NCBI GenBank assembly: GCA_910585945.1
Contig: CAJUHZ010000029.1
Location: 1-30,343, forward strand
DNA: 30,343 nucleotides
Reading direction: 5' to 3'
Source of the DNA: an uncultured Bilophila sp.
Lineage (GTDB): Bacteria; Desulfobacterota; Desulfovibrionia; Desulfovibrionales; Desulfovibrionaceae
The notes under the pieces are model-generated. The model did no database searches and was not told the DNA's origin. It saw only the letters and a list, made by a program, of their open reading frames with translations. Below, one piece after another: positions 23,061 to 30,076 of the stretch. The first letter of the stretch is position 1. Every line of letters starts with the position of its first letter. The position numbers and the translations under genes were made by a program.

Positions 23061-23843
23061 CTATTCCTCATTAGCCCTGATGACTTTTCTTCGCGCGATT
23101 TCTTCAGCCAGGTTCAGATACGCTTCCGCGCCCTTTGACTTGATATCATAGTGCAAGATGGATTTGCCGTGGCTTGGCGCTTCGGAAAGCCGAACATTAC
23201 GCGGGATGATTGTTTCACAAAGATGATCCGGAAAACATTTGCCGACTTCATCCTTGACCTGACGCGTCAATTTATTGCGTGTGTCATACATGGTCAAGAC
23301 AACACCGAGCAGCGTGAGATCGGGATTAAGGCGCTTTTTTACCTGCTCATAGGTTTGCAAAAGCTTGACGATCCCTTCCAGAGCGAAAAACTCACACTGC
23401 AAGGGAACAAGGATTTCCCGGGCGGCGCAAAGCGCGTTCAATGTCAGCAACCCCAGGGAAGGCGGGCAGTCAAGGATGATGTAGTCAAATGATGAGGCCA
23501 CAGGATGCAGCAGCTCGGCCAAAAAGAATTCTCTCCCCATCTTGTCCACAAGCTCAAGTTCGGCCGCTACAAGGTCTGTCCCGGAAGGGAGCAAAAAGAG
23601 AAAGGGAGAAACCGTCGGGATAATGGCTTCCTTGACCTGGGCGGGTTGGAAGTAAACAGAATACAGATTTTTTGCCAATGTCTCGGGGCCAAAGCCAAGA
23701 CCACTTGTAGCATTTGCCTGAGGATCGCAATCGACAAGCAGAACACGCTTTTCCATGATCGCAAGCGATGCGGAGAGATTGATCGCTGTAGTGGTTTTGC
23801 CGACGCCACCTTTCTGATTTGCTATGGCAATGATTCGGGTCAT
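23061..23843 (-). CDS. parA: Chromosome-partitioning ATPase ParA (Soj)
   Basis: The 260-residue ATPase begins MTRIIAIANQKGGVGKTTTA, with the deviant Walker A (KGGVGKTT, 11-18). Further landmarks are LLVDCDPQANATSGLG, the DYIILDCPPSLGLLT motif and the C-terminal IPRNVRLSEAPSHGKSIL typical of chromosomal Soj/ParA. It binds DNA non-specifically when ATP-bound and, with ParB at parS, drives origin segregation. I chose ATG 23843, six bases after GGAG; the GTG at 23855 lies in front of that ribosome site and is less likely. Chromosomal parAB genes usually lie near the replication origin. Confidence 0.96.
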   Translation of the reverse strand: MTRIIAIANQKGGVGKTTTAINLSASLAIMEKRVLLVDCDPQANATSGLGFGPETLAKNLYSVYFQPAQVKEAIIPTVSPFLFLLPSGTDLVAAELELVDKMGREFFLAELLHPVASSFDYIILDCPPSLGLLTLNALCAAREILVPLQCEFFALEGIVKLLQTYEQVKKRLNPDLTLLGVVLTMYDTRNKLTRQVKDEVGKCFPDHLCETIIPRNVRLSEAPSHGKSILHYDIKSKGAEAYLNLAEEIARRKVIRANEE

Positions 23844-24348
23844 ATGTTTCTCCACTTCATATCCTGTTCATTCCCTGATTTCTGGTTGCACGGCAATCCT
23901 TGCCGGGCTTTCAGGAATTGTTTTGCAGGCTCGTTCTCAAAAAATTGATTTTTGCCTGTTCAAGGCCGGCATGTCCTCAACCTCCTTGTGGGGTTGCAAT
24001 ATTTGCCTTTGCCAGCCGGCATTGACGAGGGGAACAGCCAAAAACGGCTTTTTCATACCTGATTGCAACAATACTCTCACAGCATCCTGCTTGAATCGAT
24101 AAAACGACACATAACAAGAAAATGCGATTTTTCCAAGCCGCTTTAACTCATTTCATAAAATCGCCTTTGGGTAACGCATGCAGAACTTTTCAGAGAAAAC
24201 GCAAATTTCGATGCATTCATGGTTGTACTGTCAATAGCTCAGGTTCTCATCTGGCGATGGAATCGACTCTCTGGAATGCGGTCCAAAAATCATTCATGAT
24301 CCATTGCAAGTAGAATCATGGGATTCACTTGCTTAAAAACAGTCTTTA
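23844..24348. other. Intergenic stretch with repeat remnants, no gene
   Basis: Nothing in either strand has a credible ribosome site and family. GCCAAAAACGGCTTTTT (24037-24053) can form a small stem followed by T residues. AACTCATTTCATAAAATCGCC followed by TTTGGG near 24146 resembles the left arm and loop of the 22-bp hairpin at 17975 and is probably a decayed copy. The sequence AATAGCTCAGGTT near 24234 recalls a tRNA D-arm, but no cloverleaf can be built around it. Confidence 0.5.
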
Positions 24349-24516
24349 GGGTCAAGGCCCTCATTAAAACGTCGACTGCGAAACGTCGCTTTTCCCCGGC
24401 TGGCAAGGCAAAGACTGGGGAAGCTGTATCAAGCATACCGCGAGGTCAATATCAGCCCTGCAACGCCAGTGGACACATGAGGGCTTTGCAGTAGGCGGGT
24501 TCATGAGGGCTGACCC
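24349..24516 (+). mobile_element. Dispersed long-hairpin element, copy E
   Basis: This 168-base forward copy has termini GGGTCAAGGCCCTCATT and TCATGAGGGCTGACCC. The interior is more diverged than in other copies (GTCGACTGCGAAACGTCGC for GCCGTCCGCGAAAAGCCG), yet the CGGCTGGCAAGG, GAAGCTGTATCAAGCATA, GAGGTCAATAT and GCAGTAGGCGGG blocks are in the right order. It again follows TA. It lies between the RluA-CoaE gene end and parA. Confidence 0.78.
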
Positions 24517-24576
24517 GAGACACACAATCTGACATACCGTCGTGCCAGGTTCAAAAAATCTCTATACCGAACATCA

Positions 24577-24592
24577 TGTTTCACGGGAAACA
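24577..24592. promoter_or_regulatory. parS-like site downstream of the RluA-CoaE gene
   Basis: TGTTTCACGGGAAACA differs from classical parS at a single position (G for T in the centre). It lies 16 bases beyond the end of the RluA-CoaE gene and about 0.7 kb upstream of parA. Confidence 0.75.
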
Positions 24593-24607
24593 TTGAAGGC
24601 TTTCGGG

Positions 24608-26299
24608 TTACCCTTGTAGCAGGCTTTGAAAAAATATTTCTTTCTTTTTCTGCCTGCTTGCCATGTCTTCAAGAAAAAGACGGCATTGTTCTTTCAGATC
24701 GTCCAGTGTCCCTTCATTATGAATAACCTTGTCACAAGATGCCATCTTCCGGGCTTGGTTCCATTGTTGCCCGTCCATATAGGCCATGAACTCAGGGGAC
24801 CACCCTCTCACATGGAGAAGGCGTCTCCGGCGTTCGGCCTCATCACAGGCAATGCCAAGCAGAAAAATATCTTCTTCGGGTTTTGTTCCATTTTTAAGGC
24901 TTTCAAACCATAACGGCACTTCCGCCACGGCAAGTTCTTGCCCCTGCTCTTCACACCGTAACCAAAATCTTTCCAATTCTTGAAAAACAAGGGGATGGAT
25001 CAGCGCCTCGATTTCTTCCTTGTCGATCACTCTGTTTTCAGAAAACTCGTTATCATTGGAATCGTTCTTGGCAGTACAGGGCAGGAGCGCAAGAGCCAAA
25101 GCCTTTCTGTCAACAGCCTTGTCCCTTGCGGGGATAAATCTTTCCCCAAAACGTTCAAGCAGTATTTTCCAGCCTGCTTGTCCCGGTTCATAAAGCTGAA
25201 TAACAGCGGCATCGGCGCTCCAGACAGGGATCCCCTGTTCGGACAAAAACTGCATGAATGCGGATTTTCCGCAGCCTGCAACGCTTGTCACAACCACTTT
25301 TTGCATATGCTTCTCCAAAGACAGAATGGTCTGAAAAAAATCCTCTGGCGGCGGGCAAGAGAAGCGGAGAGCTTTCCCTGTCACGGGATGCTCAAATTCA
25401 AGCTTCCAGGCATGGAGCATTTGCCGAGGGGCGCAATCTTCCGTCCATCCCCGCATTCCATATACCCTGTCCCCCAGCAGTGGGTGACCCATATGCGCCA
25501 TGTGCACCCGGATCTGATGTGTTCTCCCGGTGTGGATCTTTACAGATAAAAGTGAATACAGAGATCTCGATCCAACATGTTTGATCTGCCACTCTGTACA
25601 GGCGGGCTTGCCCCTGTCAACCACAGCCATTTGTGTTTTTTTGGTAGGATGCCTACCTATAGGCAGATTGATGACACCATAAAGATTTGTCCCTGAATCT
25701 CCCCCTGGCACGCCGGACACCAAGGCAAGATATTCCTTGTGGACTCTCCGCGCGGCAAAGGCTTCAGCCATGCGGAGCCTGGCTTCTTCTGTCAGGGCGA
25801 TGCACAGCAGCCCGCTTGTGTCCTTATCAATCCGGTGAACAATGCCGGGCCGAAAACCGCCTTGAATTTCCAATTGTGGAAAACGGGAAAGCAAACGATG
25901 CACGAGAGTCCCTTCTGGACAACTCGGCGCGGGGTGGACGACCAGACCAGGAGCTTTGTTCACAATAAGAAGGTGCTCATCTTCATAGAGGATATCAAGA
26001 TCGCCCTGTTCCGGCATGACTTGAGAAGGTGATGCTTGCAGACATAGAGAAATATTTTCCCCAGGAAGGACCTTGCGATCTACATCCAGGCAAATCTCTT
26101 TTTCTACCATGCAAGAACCATTACGAATGGCTGTCTTGATTTTTTCACGTGAAACACCTTCGGATCTGAGTTCTTCACTCAAGAAACGATCCAAGCGAAT
26201 CGCTTTAATTCCGTTCAAAACAAATGAAAAAAATTTTTCAGGATGCTTTTGCATATGGATAAAGAGTTTGTTACTGGTCCTGTTTACAAATTTTTTCAA
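24608..26299 (-). CDS. Fusion of RluA-type pseudouridine synthase and dephospho-CoA kinase
   Basis: The continuous 563-residue frame joins two enzymes. Residues about 32-90 are an S4 RNA-binding domain, and 103-325 the RluA/RluD catalytic domain with HRIDKDTSG (155-163; catalytic Asp 158) and HTGRTHQIRVH (256-266). From residue 332 begins a CoaE-like P-loop kinase (TSVAGCGKSA, 338-347; SADAAV near 361; HPLVF near 435), which phosphorylates dephospho-CoA in the last step of CoA synthesis. The P-loop ends GKSA where GKST is usual, so activity needs a test. An internal ATG at 25306 with GGAG six bases upstream could give a free CoaE. The start is TTG 26299 after AGAGG; ATG 26254 is an alternative without a ribosome site. 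A parS-like site lies within the S4 part. Confidence 0.87.
   Translation of the reverse strand: MKKFVNRTSNKLFIHMQKHPEKFFSFVLNGIKAIRLDRFLSEELRSEGVSREKIKTAIRNGSCMVEKEICLDVDRKVLPGENISLCLQASPSQVMPEQGDLDILYEDEHLLIVNKAPGLVVHPAPSCPEGTLVHRLLSRFPQLEIQGGFRPGIVHRIDKDTSGLLCIALTEEARLRMAEAFAARRVHKEYLALVSGVPGGDSGTNLYGVINLPIGRHPTKKTQMAVVDRGKPACTEWQIKHVGSRSLYSLLSVKIHTGRTHQIRVHMAHMGHPLLGDRVYGMRGWTEDCAPRQMLHAWKLEFEHPVTGKALRFSCPPPEDFFQTILSLEKHMQKVVVTSVAGCGKSAFMQFLSEQGIPVWSADAAVIQLYEPGQAGWKILLERFGERFIPARDKAVDRKALALALLPCTAKNDSNDNEFSENRVIDKEEIEALIHPLVFQELERFWLRCEEQGQELAVAEVPLWFESLKNGTKPEEDIFLLGIACDEAERRRRLLHVRGWSPEFMAYMDGQQWNQARKMASCDKVIHNEGTLDDLKEQCRLFLEDMASRQKKKEIFFQSLLQG
26141..26156. promoter_or_regulatory. parS-like site inside the RluA-CoaE gene
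   Basis: TTTTTCACGTGAAACA matches classical parS at 15 of 16 positions, with the full TTTCACGTGAAACA core intact. It lies within the S4-domain coding region, about 2.3 kb upstream of parA, so it has been kept in spite of the coding constraint. Confidence 0.75.
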
Positions 26300-26347
26300 A
26301 AAACCTCTGGATAGTCTATGAGGAACATTAAGCCTAAAAAATGCTTT

Positions 26348-26662
26348 TCATCTGAGCGCCGGGCAATCCTCGCATAAACCTGCTTGCGGTTTCTGGCAGA
26401 GACTGTCTGCGAAAATTGTTTTTTGCCAATCATGGCGAATACCATTCCAGGCTTTTGCAAATTTTATAGCAAGTCGCATGGCTGTTTCAAGCAAGCTCGT
26501 GAAATACCCAAGGCCGCCTCTCGTTGCCTGGAATACTGTAATGCCTTCTTTGCATCTGGAGGCGGGCAAGGCCCATATTGAAATTGCGACATGCTCAAAA
26601 AACAGCTTCACTTTATCCCTTGCCGGCTGGAAAACCTGTCCTTCCTTGGTTTGTGTCTTCAT
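26348..26662 (-). CDS. Small protein of unknown function with C-terminal cysteines
   Basis: I do not recognise the family. From ATG 26662, with AAGGGG nine bases upstream, the frame gives 104 residues: a charged N-terminus (MKTQTKEGQVFQPARDKVK), a hydrophobic central part with aromatic residues (FFEHVAISIWALPASRC; GGLGYFTSLLETAMRLAIKFAKAW), and a C-terminus with three cysteines (CQKPQAGLCEDCPALR). The CxxxxxxCxxC spacing could hold a metal or a disulfide. The open frame continues upstream to 27211, but that part is antisense to the DsrE gene. The gene lies 48 bases upstream of the RluA-CoaE gene, on the same strand, so they may be cotranscribed. Its amino-acid composition looks protein-like, but no homologue was consulted. 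Confidence 0.55.
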   Translation of the reverse strand: MKTQTKEGQVFQPARDKVKLFFEHVAISIWALPASRCKEGITVFQATRGGLGYFTSLLETAMRLAIKFAKAWNGIRHDWQKTIFADSLCQKPQAGLCEDCPALR

Positions 26663-26803
26663 GATATCAGCCCCTTGAACAAGAGAATTGGGGAAGCCGG
26701 AACTTCCTGTACACAGGTAACAAGAATACATTGGATCTGGCAAACTTTTTTCTTTTGGCATACATTGATGCCTCAATATACCATTGCCAAAGGAGTATTT
26801 TTT

Positions 26804-27148
26804 ATGGCTTACGATCTTGTCATGCATATGGATGCTTGCGACATCTCGTTGCTGGAACTTACACTTAACAACATCACCAATTATCTTGCCGGACTGGAAG
26901 GAACTCCCTGCTCGGTGAGCCTGGTAGCAAACGCGGCTGCCGTAAAACTTTTTACAAAAGATTGCCCCAAGGCGGATCGAGTTAATGAACTTGCCGCCAA
27001 AGGAGTGGCGTTCAAACTCTGCGCCAATGCCCTGCGCGCGCAACAGTTGCAAAAGGAAGACATGCTTGCCGCCTGCATCATTGTCCCGGCGGGTGTGGTG
27101 GAACTGGTACGTTTGCAGGATGCCGGCCACGCCTACGTCAAACCGTAG
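26804..27148 (+). CDS. DsrE-family protein
   Basis: The 114-residue soluble protein matches the DsrE/DsrF-like fold: an N-terminal strand (YDLVMHMD), a helix reading LLELTLNNITNYLAGL, a strand with SVSLVANAAAVKLFT, then GVAFKLCANALRAQQL and the C-terminal GVVELVRLQDAGHAYVKP. Sulfurtransferase members of this family carry a conserved Cys; here one Cys lies in FKLCANALR (about residue 73), which is in the usual place. The family takes part in sulfur relay or sulfur oxidation and reduction, and small stand-alone forms are common in sulfate reducers. ATG 26804 has AAAGGAG eight bases upstream. The gene is divergent from the small gene at 26348 and is followed by a strong hairpin. Confidence 0.87.
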   Translation: MAYDLVMHMDACDISLLELTLNNITNYLAGLEGTPCSVSLVANAAAVKLFTKDCPKADRVNELAAKGVAFKLCANALRAQQLQKEDMLAACIIVPAGVVELVRLQDAGHAYVKP

Positions 27149-27242
27149 AGAAAAGGGAGATCTTGCACCTCGTTTATTCATCATGCAGTACCGGTGAACA
27201 GTGAAAATCATTCACCAAAGCTGCGTTTTTTGACGAATCGCC

Positions 27243-27275
27243 CCGTCCGTACCGGCACGCCGGATGTGCGGACGG
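27243..27275 (+). terminator. Terminator-like hairpin after the DsrE gene
   Basis: CCGTCCG (27243-27249) pairs with CGGACGG (27269-27275), and CCGG/CCGG pairs inside it. TTTGAG follows. A second stem lies immediately behind it. Confidence 0.55.
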
Positions 27276-27297
27276 TTTGAGATTCGGACAGATCAGC

Positions 27298-27337
27298 GTC
27301 AGGGCGGTTACCTGTTTCAACGGGTAAGCGCCCTGAC
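27298..27337. terminator. Long hairpin behind the DsrE terminator
   Basis: GTCAGGGCG (27298-27306) pairs perfectly with CGCCCTGAC (27329-27337); TTACC and GGGTAA continue the stem inside with one bulge. No T run follows (ATTATAAAG), so it may be a leader structure or a terminator. Confidence 0.5.
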
Positions 27338-27490
27338 ATTATAAAGGATATCGTTTCAAACGGACGAGGTCGGGAGCAGGTTTGTAAAGATTCTCCGGCC
27401 TCAAAAATGTGGTTTTTCTTCCGTTCACTGTGCCTCCGTCACAGGGGCAAATTCTCGCCGGGCGCTGGAAATCATGTGCGCAGCGCCTTC

Positions 27491-27507
27491 TACTCCCTTC
27501 CTACTCC
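27491..27507 (+). promoter_or_regulatory. TACTCC direct repeat pair 1 (11-bp spacing)
   Basis: TACTCC occurs at 27491-27496 and 27502-27507, one DNA turn apart. It lies just upstream of the AT-rich core. The same arrangement recurs at 27680-27696. Confidence 0.5.
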
Positions 27508-27679
27508 CCAATCTATATAAATATATCTATTTAAAATAAAACAATTATTTAAAAAGCAAAAAAATAATATTATTTTATATATATTATTTTGTTTTCTTCA
27601 TGTACATTTTATTCCAGCGGAAAAAATGGAGCCCGCGCGGGGAGTATACCCCCTCGCCATATTCACCGTAACCTGCAGC

Positions 27680-27696
27680 TACTCCTTGAATACTCC
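27680..27696 (+). promoter_or_regulatory. TACTCC direct repeat pair 2 (11-bp spacing)
   Basis: TACTCCTTGAA is followed by TACTCCTTAAC, so each repeat is about 10 bp and starts 11 bp after the other. This side-by-side arrangement is typical for a dimer or tetramer binding one face of DNA. It is 144 bases before the CII-like start. Confidence 0.5.
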
Positions 27697-27823
27697 TTAA
27701 CCTATCACGGATCTCGGAGCAAAAAGAGGTTTACAGATATGGCAAAGCGAATCGGATTGGCCGATTCCTCCGCGAAAAGCGCACGTCAAAACAAGCACGC
27801 GGTCCCCGCACAGGAGTTCCATC

Positions 27824-28096
27824 ATGGCCAACGACCTCATCACGACCGTTCACGATCTCGTCCTTGAAAGCCCTATCGGAGCCAAAGCCATTGCCCAGGC
27901 TGTCGGCAAGCCCTACTCCACACTGCTGCGTGAAGTGAATCCTTACGATACCGGCGCGAAGCTGGGGGCGGAAACGCTCATGCATATCATGAAGACCACC
28001 GGAAACATTTCGCCCCTTGAAAAAATGGCTTCCGAAATGGGCTATCGGCTTGAGCCGAACAAAAAAGGCGGAGCCTCCGCCAGCCGTCAGCAATAA
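27824..28096 (+). CDS. Phage CII-type regulatory protein
   Basis: The 90-residue product (MANDLITTVHDLVLESPIGAKAIAQAVGKPYSTLLREVNPYDTGAKLGAETLMHIMKTTG; written here in parts by motif: GAKAIAQAVG, PYSTLLREVNP, KLGAETLMHIM) resembles the Phage_CP76/CII-like regulatory family. It has a helix-turn-helix (about 19-39), the NPYDTGAKLG linker and a C-terminal helical part with ISPLEKMASEMGYRL. A basic, low-complexity tail ends the protein. ATG 27824 has CAGGAG eight bases upstream. No other phage gene is adjacent; members of this family occur singly in many Desulfovibrio genomes. A hairpin directly follows the stop. The long AT-rich leader suggests elaborate control. Confidence 0.78.
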   Translation: MANDLITTVHDLVLESPIGAKAIAQAVGKPYSTLLREVNPYDTGAKLGAETLMHIMKTTGNISPLEKMASEMGYRLEPNKKGGASASRQQ

Positions 28097-28100
28097 AAAA

Positions 28101-28121
28101 CGCCTGTCACGAGTACAGGCG
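28101..28121 (+). terminator. Terminator after the CII-type gene
   Basis: CGCCTGT pairs with ACAGGCG around CACGAGT, five bases after the stop codon. It is preceded by an A run and followed by GGTTAATG, so on the minus strand the stem is followed by T residues. Confidence 0.6.
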
Positions 28122-28134
28122 GGTTAATGAACAG

Positions 28135-28156
28135 TTTCAATCGCAACATGCTCTAG
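28135..28156 (-). repeat. Second copy of the AGAGCATNNTGCGATTGAAA repeat
   Basis: Read on the minus strand, this is CTAGAGCATGTTGCGATTG followed by AAA. The sequence at 18022-18043 reads CCAGAGCATTGTGCGATTG followed by AAA. Both lie beside copies of the long-hairpin element. Confidence 0.6.
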
Positions 28157-28308
28157 GGCGTCGTCCGTGAAAAACCGTACTTGCCCGTCCGGCAAGACAA
28201 ACATTGGGCGAAGCAGTTCTGGAAACACGCCGCAGGGTCAATGTTGACCTTGCAACGCCGCCGCACACAAAAAGGTTTTACAGCAGGCGGGTCAAGGCGC
28301 CCTGACCC
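28154..28308 (+). mobile_element. Dispersed long-hairpin element, copy F
   Basis: Forward copy of about 155 bases: GGGCGTCGTCCGTGAAAAACCG, CCGTCCGGCAAG, ACAAACATTGGGCGAAGC, CGCCGCAGGGTCAATGTTG, CTTGCAACGCCGCCG, AAAGGTTTTACAGCAGGCGGG and a decayed right terminus (GCGCCCTGACCC). Its apex is of the same second type as inner copy C'. Confidence 0.75.
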
Positions 28309-28321
28309 TGGAATCCGGTTT

Positions 28322-28357
28322 CCGGTTTTGCCCGGGCCTGACCTCGGGCAAAACCGG
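28322..28357 (-). terminator. Terminator of the chemoreceptor gene
   Basis: CCGGTTTTGCCCG (28322-28334) pairs perfectly with CGGGCAAAACCGG (28345-28357), a 13-bp stem with a 10-base loop, 15 bases beyond the leftward stop at 28373. It also separates the receptor from element copy F. Confidence 0.7.
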
Positions 28358-28372
28358 AACCGGGCGGACATC

Positions 28373-30076
28373 TCAGCGCAAGGAAGCTTTTTTGACAAAG
28401 GACACATAGTTCTGATCAGTCCCCTGAATGTGCTTGATCAGCCAGTCCTTGAGGAAGCGCAGGAGATCCATGCTTACCTTGCCCTTGCCGGTATGCACGT
28501 TTTTGCTGAATTCCTGAATGGTTTCCACGAATTTCTTGTGAATGGCCATATGCTCCCTGGTATTGGGGTATTCGGAATGGCTGAAGATCTGCTCTTCGGT
28601 GCTGAAGTGGGTTATCGTGTATTCCTTCAGCTCTTCAAGAAGCTTTCCCATGACCGCGTCGCTCTGATGTTCGCACATGGCCTGATGCAGGGCATTGATC
28701 AGAGAACACAATGTCTTGTGCTGATCGTCGATAAGCGGGATGCCTGTGGCAAGGTTGCTCGTCCATTGCACCAGCTTGTTATCCCGGGAAAGCGTTGACG
28801 CGTTGCCGCTGGACAGCGCAATGACGATCATTTCCAGCTCTTCCATAAGGCTTGAAACCTCAAGCAGGCTGGCCGTAAAGTCTTCCATCCGCTTGGCCGT
28901 GCTCTGTGAAACCTTGCTGATTTCCTCAATGGCCTTGCCGGCCTGAACGCTTTCGGCGGATTGCAGTTCCGTCGCGCGGGCGATGCTGGAAAGCTGCTCG
29001 GCCGTCGTGTCCATATTTCTGACGATTTCCGACATGGCGTCGCCGGCGGTGGAGGCTGTCTCCGCGCCTTCCACCGTATGGGCGGCGGCAAGATCCACCG
29101 CTTCCATGTTCTGGCGGGCCTGTTCCTGGATCTTGCCCACCACTTCCTCCACCTCTTTGGTGGCGTTCATGGTGCGTTCGGCAAGTTTGCGCACTTCATC
29201 GGCCACCACGGCGAAGCCCCGCCCGGCCTCGCCGGCGCGGGCAGCTTCAATGGCGGCGTTGAGCGCCAGAAGATTGGTCTGATCCGCGACTTCATTGATC
29301 ACGCCCATCACCCGCCCGACGGACTCGGCCTGCGTCGCCAGTTCGCCCATCGTCGTTTTCAGGGCCAGGGTGCTTTCCTTGACGTTCTGTATGGCGCCGA
29401 CAGCGGCCCTGACCGCTTCCGCGCTGTGCTCCGCCCGTTTTCTGGAAGCGGCGGCGCCTTCGGAAGCGGCGGCCGCGTTGCGGGAAACCTCCTGAACGCT
29501 GGCCAGCATCCCCTCTATGCTTGTCGTGGTGTCGCCAAGACGGTAACGCTGAGTTTCCACGCCATTGTCCACCTGCGCCACCACCTGGGAAAGCGCGCGC
29601 AGGGCCGAATGAATGCGCGAGGCGATATCCTTGCCCTTGCTTGCGCCGAGCGACATGCCGGAGAGGAGCGTTTCCATTTCGGCGCGTTTGCTTTCAAACT
29701 CCCTTGACATGGTTTCAAGATCCTTGCGGCCGCTTTCCGCCGCCTCGGCGCAGGACGCGCGCTCCGCCCGCGCGGCTTCAAGCTCGCGCCACAGTTCAAG
29801 AACGGCGGAAGCCGCAGCGCCGGCTTCTCCCCCGCTTTCGGCCAGAGCGGCAAGCTGCGGAACCGGGTCGGCGTCCCGGCGGGCGGCAAGCGCCTCGCCT
29901 ATCTTCCCGAACGGGAGCATGTGCAGGCGCGTCGCCCACCAGAAGACAAGCGCCGTGACGACGAGCGCAAGGCCAAGGGCCAGGGAAAGACCATCGGCCA
30001 TGTTCCGTCCCAGCACGGCCAGCCCAAGCGCGAAAACCAGCAATGAAAACACCGCGCACACAGTTCGTAATGACAT
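28373..30076 (-). CDS. Methyl-accepting chemotaxis protein with C-terminal hemerythrin domain
   Basis: The 567-residue receptor has two transmembrane helices close together (about 5-23 and 29-47) with only a few periplasmic residues between them, so it has no outside sensor. The coiled-coil signalling domain spans about 145-425, with the conserved tip NEVADQTNLLALNAAIEAA followed by RAGEAGRGFAVVADEVRKLAE (261-300). The C-terminal part (437-563) is a bacteriohemerythrin: di-iron ligands by pattern are H453, H490, E494, H509, H513, H549 and D554. It should sense oxygen or redox in the cytoplasm, like DcrH of Desulfovibrio vulgaris but with no periplasmic heme domain. ATG 30076 has AAGGAG eight bases upstream; the longer open frame is not supported. 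Confidence 0.94.
   Translation of the reverse strand: MSLRTVCAVFSLLVFALGLAVLGRNMADGLSLALGLALVVTALVFWWATRLHMLPFGKIGEALAARRDADPVPQLAALAESGGEAGAAASAVLELWRELEAARAERASCAEAAESGRKDLETMSREFESKRAEMETLLSGMSLGASKGKDIASRIHSALRALSQVVAQVDNGVETQRYRLGDTTTSIEGMLASVQEVSRNAAAASEGAAASRKRAEHSAEAVRAAVGAIQNVKESTLALKTTMGELATQAESVGRVMGVINEVADQTNLLALNAAIEAARAGEAGRGFAVVADEVRKLAERTMNATKEVEEVVGKIQEQARQNMEAVDLAAAHTVEGAETASTAGDAMSEIVRNMDTTAEQLSSIARATELQSAESVQAGKAIEEISKVSQSTAKRMEDFTASLLEVSSLMEELEMIVIALSSGNASTLSRDNKLVQWTSNLATGIPLIDDQHKTLCSLINALHQAMCEHQSDAVMGKLLEELKEYTITHFSTEEQIFSHSEYPNTREHMAIHKKFVETIQEFSKNVHTGKGKVSMDLLRFLKDWLIKHIQGTDQNYVSFVKKASLR

Larger units (their letters stand above)
27149..27823. other. Long leader with hairpins, AT-rich core and TACTCC repeats
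   Basis: Two strong hairpins (27243-27275 and 27298-27337) follow the DsrE gene. From about 27510 to 27600 the sequence is almost pure A/T. Before and behind it lie paired TACTCC repeats. A GGGGAGTATACCCC near-palindrome is at 27639-27652. A forward frame opening at 27589 has no ribosome site and I reject it. Confidence 0.6.

Noticed and set aside
24180..24310. Possible tRNA (AATAGCTCAGGTT resembles a D-arm)
   Set aside because: No acceptor stem, anticodon stem or T-arm can be paired at the right distances.
26662..27211. N-terminal extension of the small gene over the DsrE gene
   Set aside because: It is antisense to a well-supported coding region; the internal ATG at 26662 has its own ribosome site.
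27589..27867. Forward ORF in the leader of the CII-type gene
   Set aside because: It has no ribosome site, lies in non-coding AT-rich and repeat sequence and overlaps the real gene in another frame.
14238..28308. CRISPR array explanation for the repeated blocks
   Set aside because: Copies are kilobases apart, about 165 bp long and palindromic; there are no short regular spacers and no cas genes.
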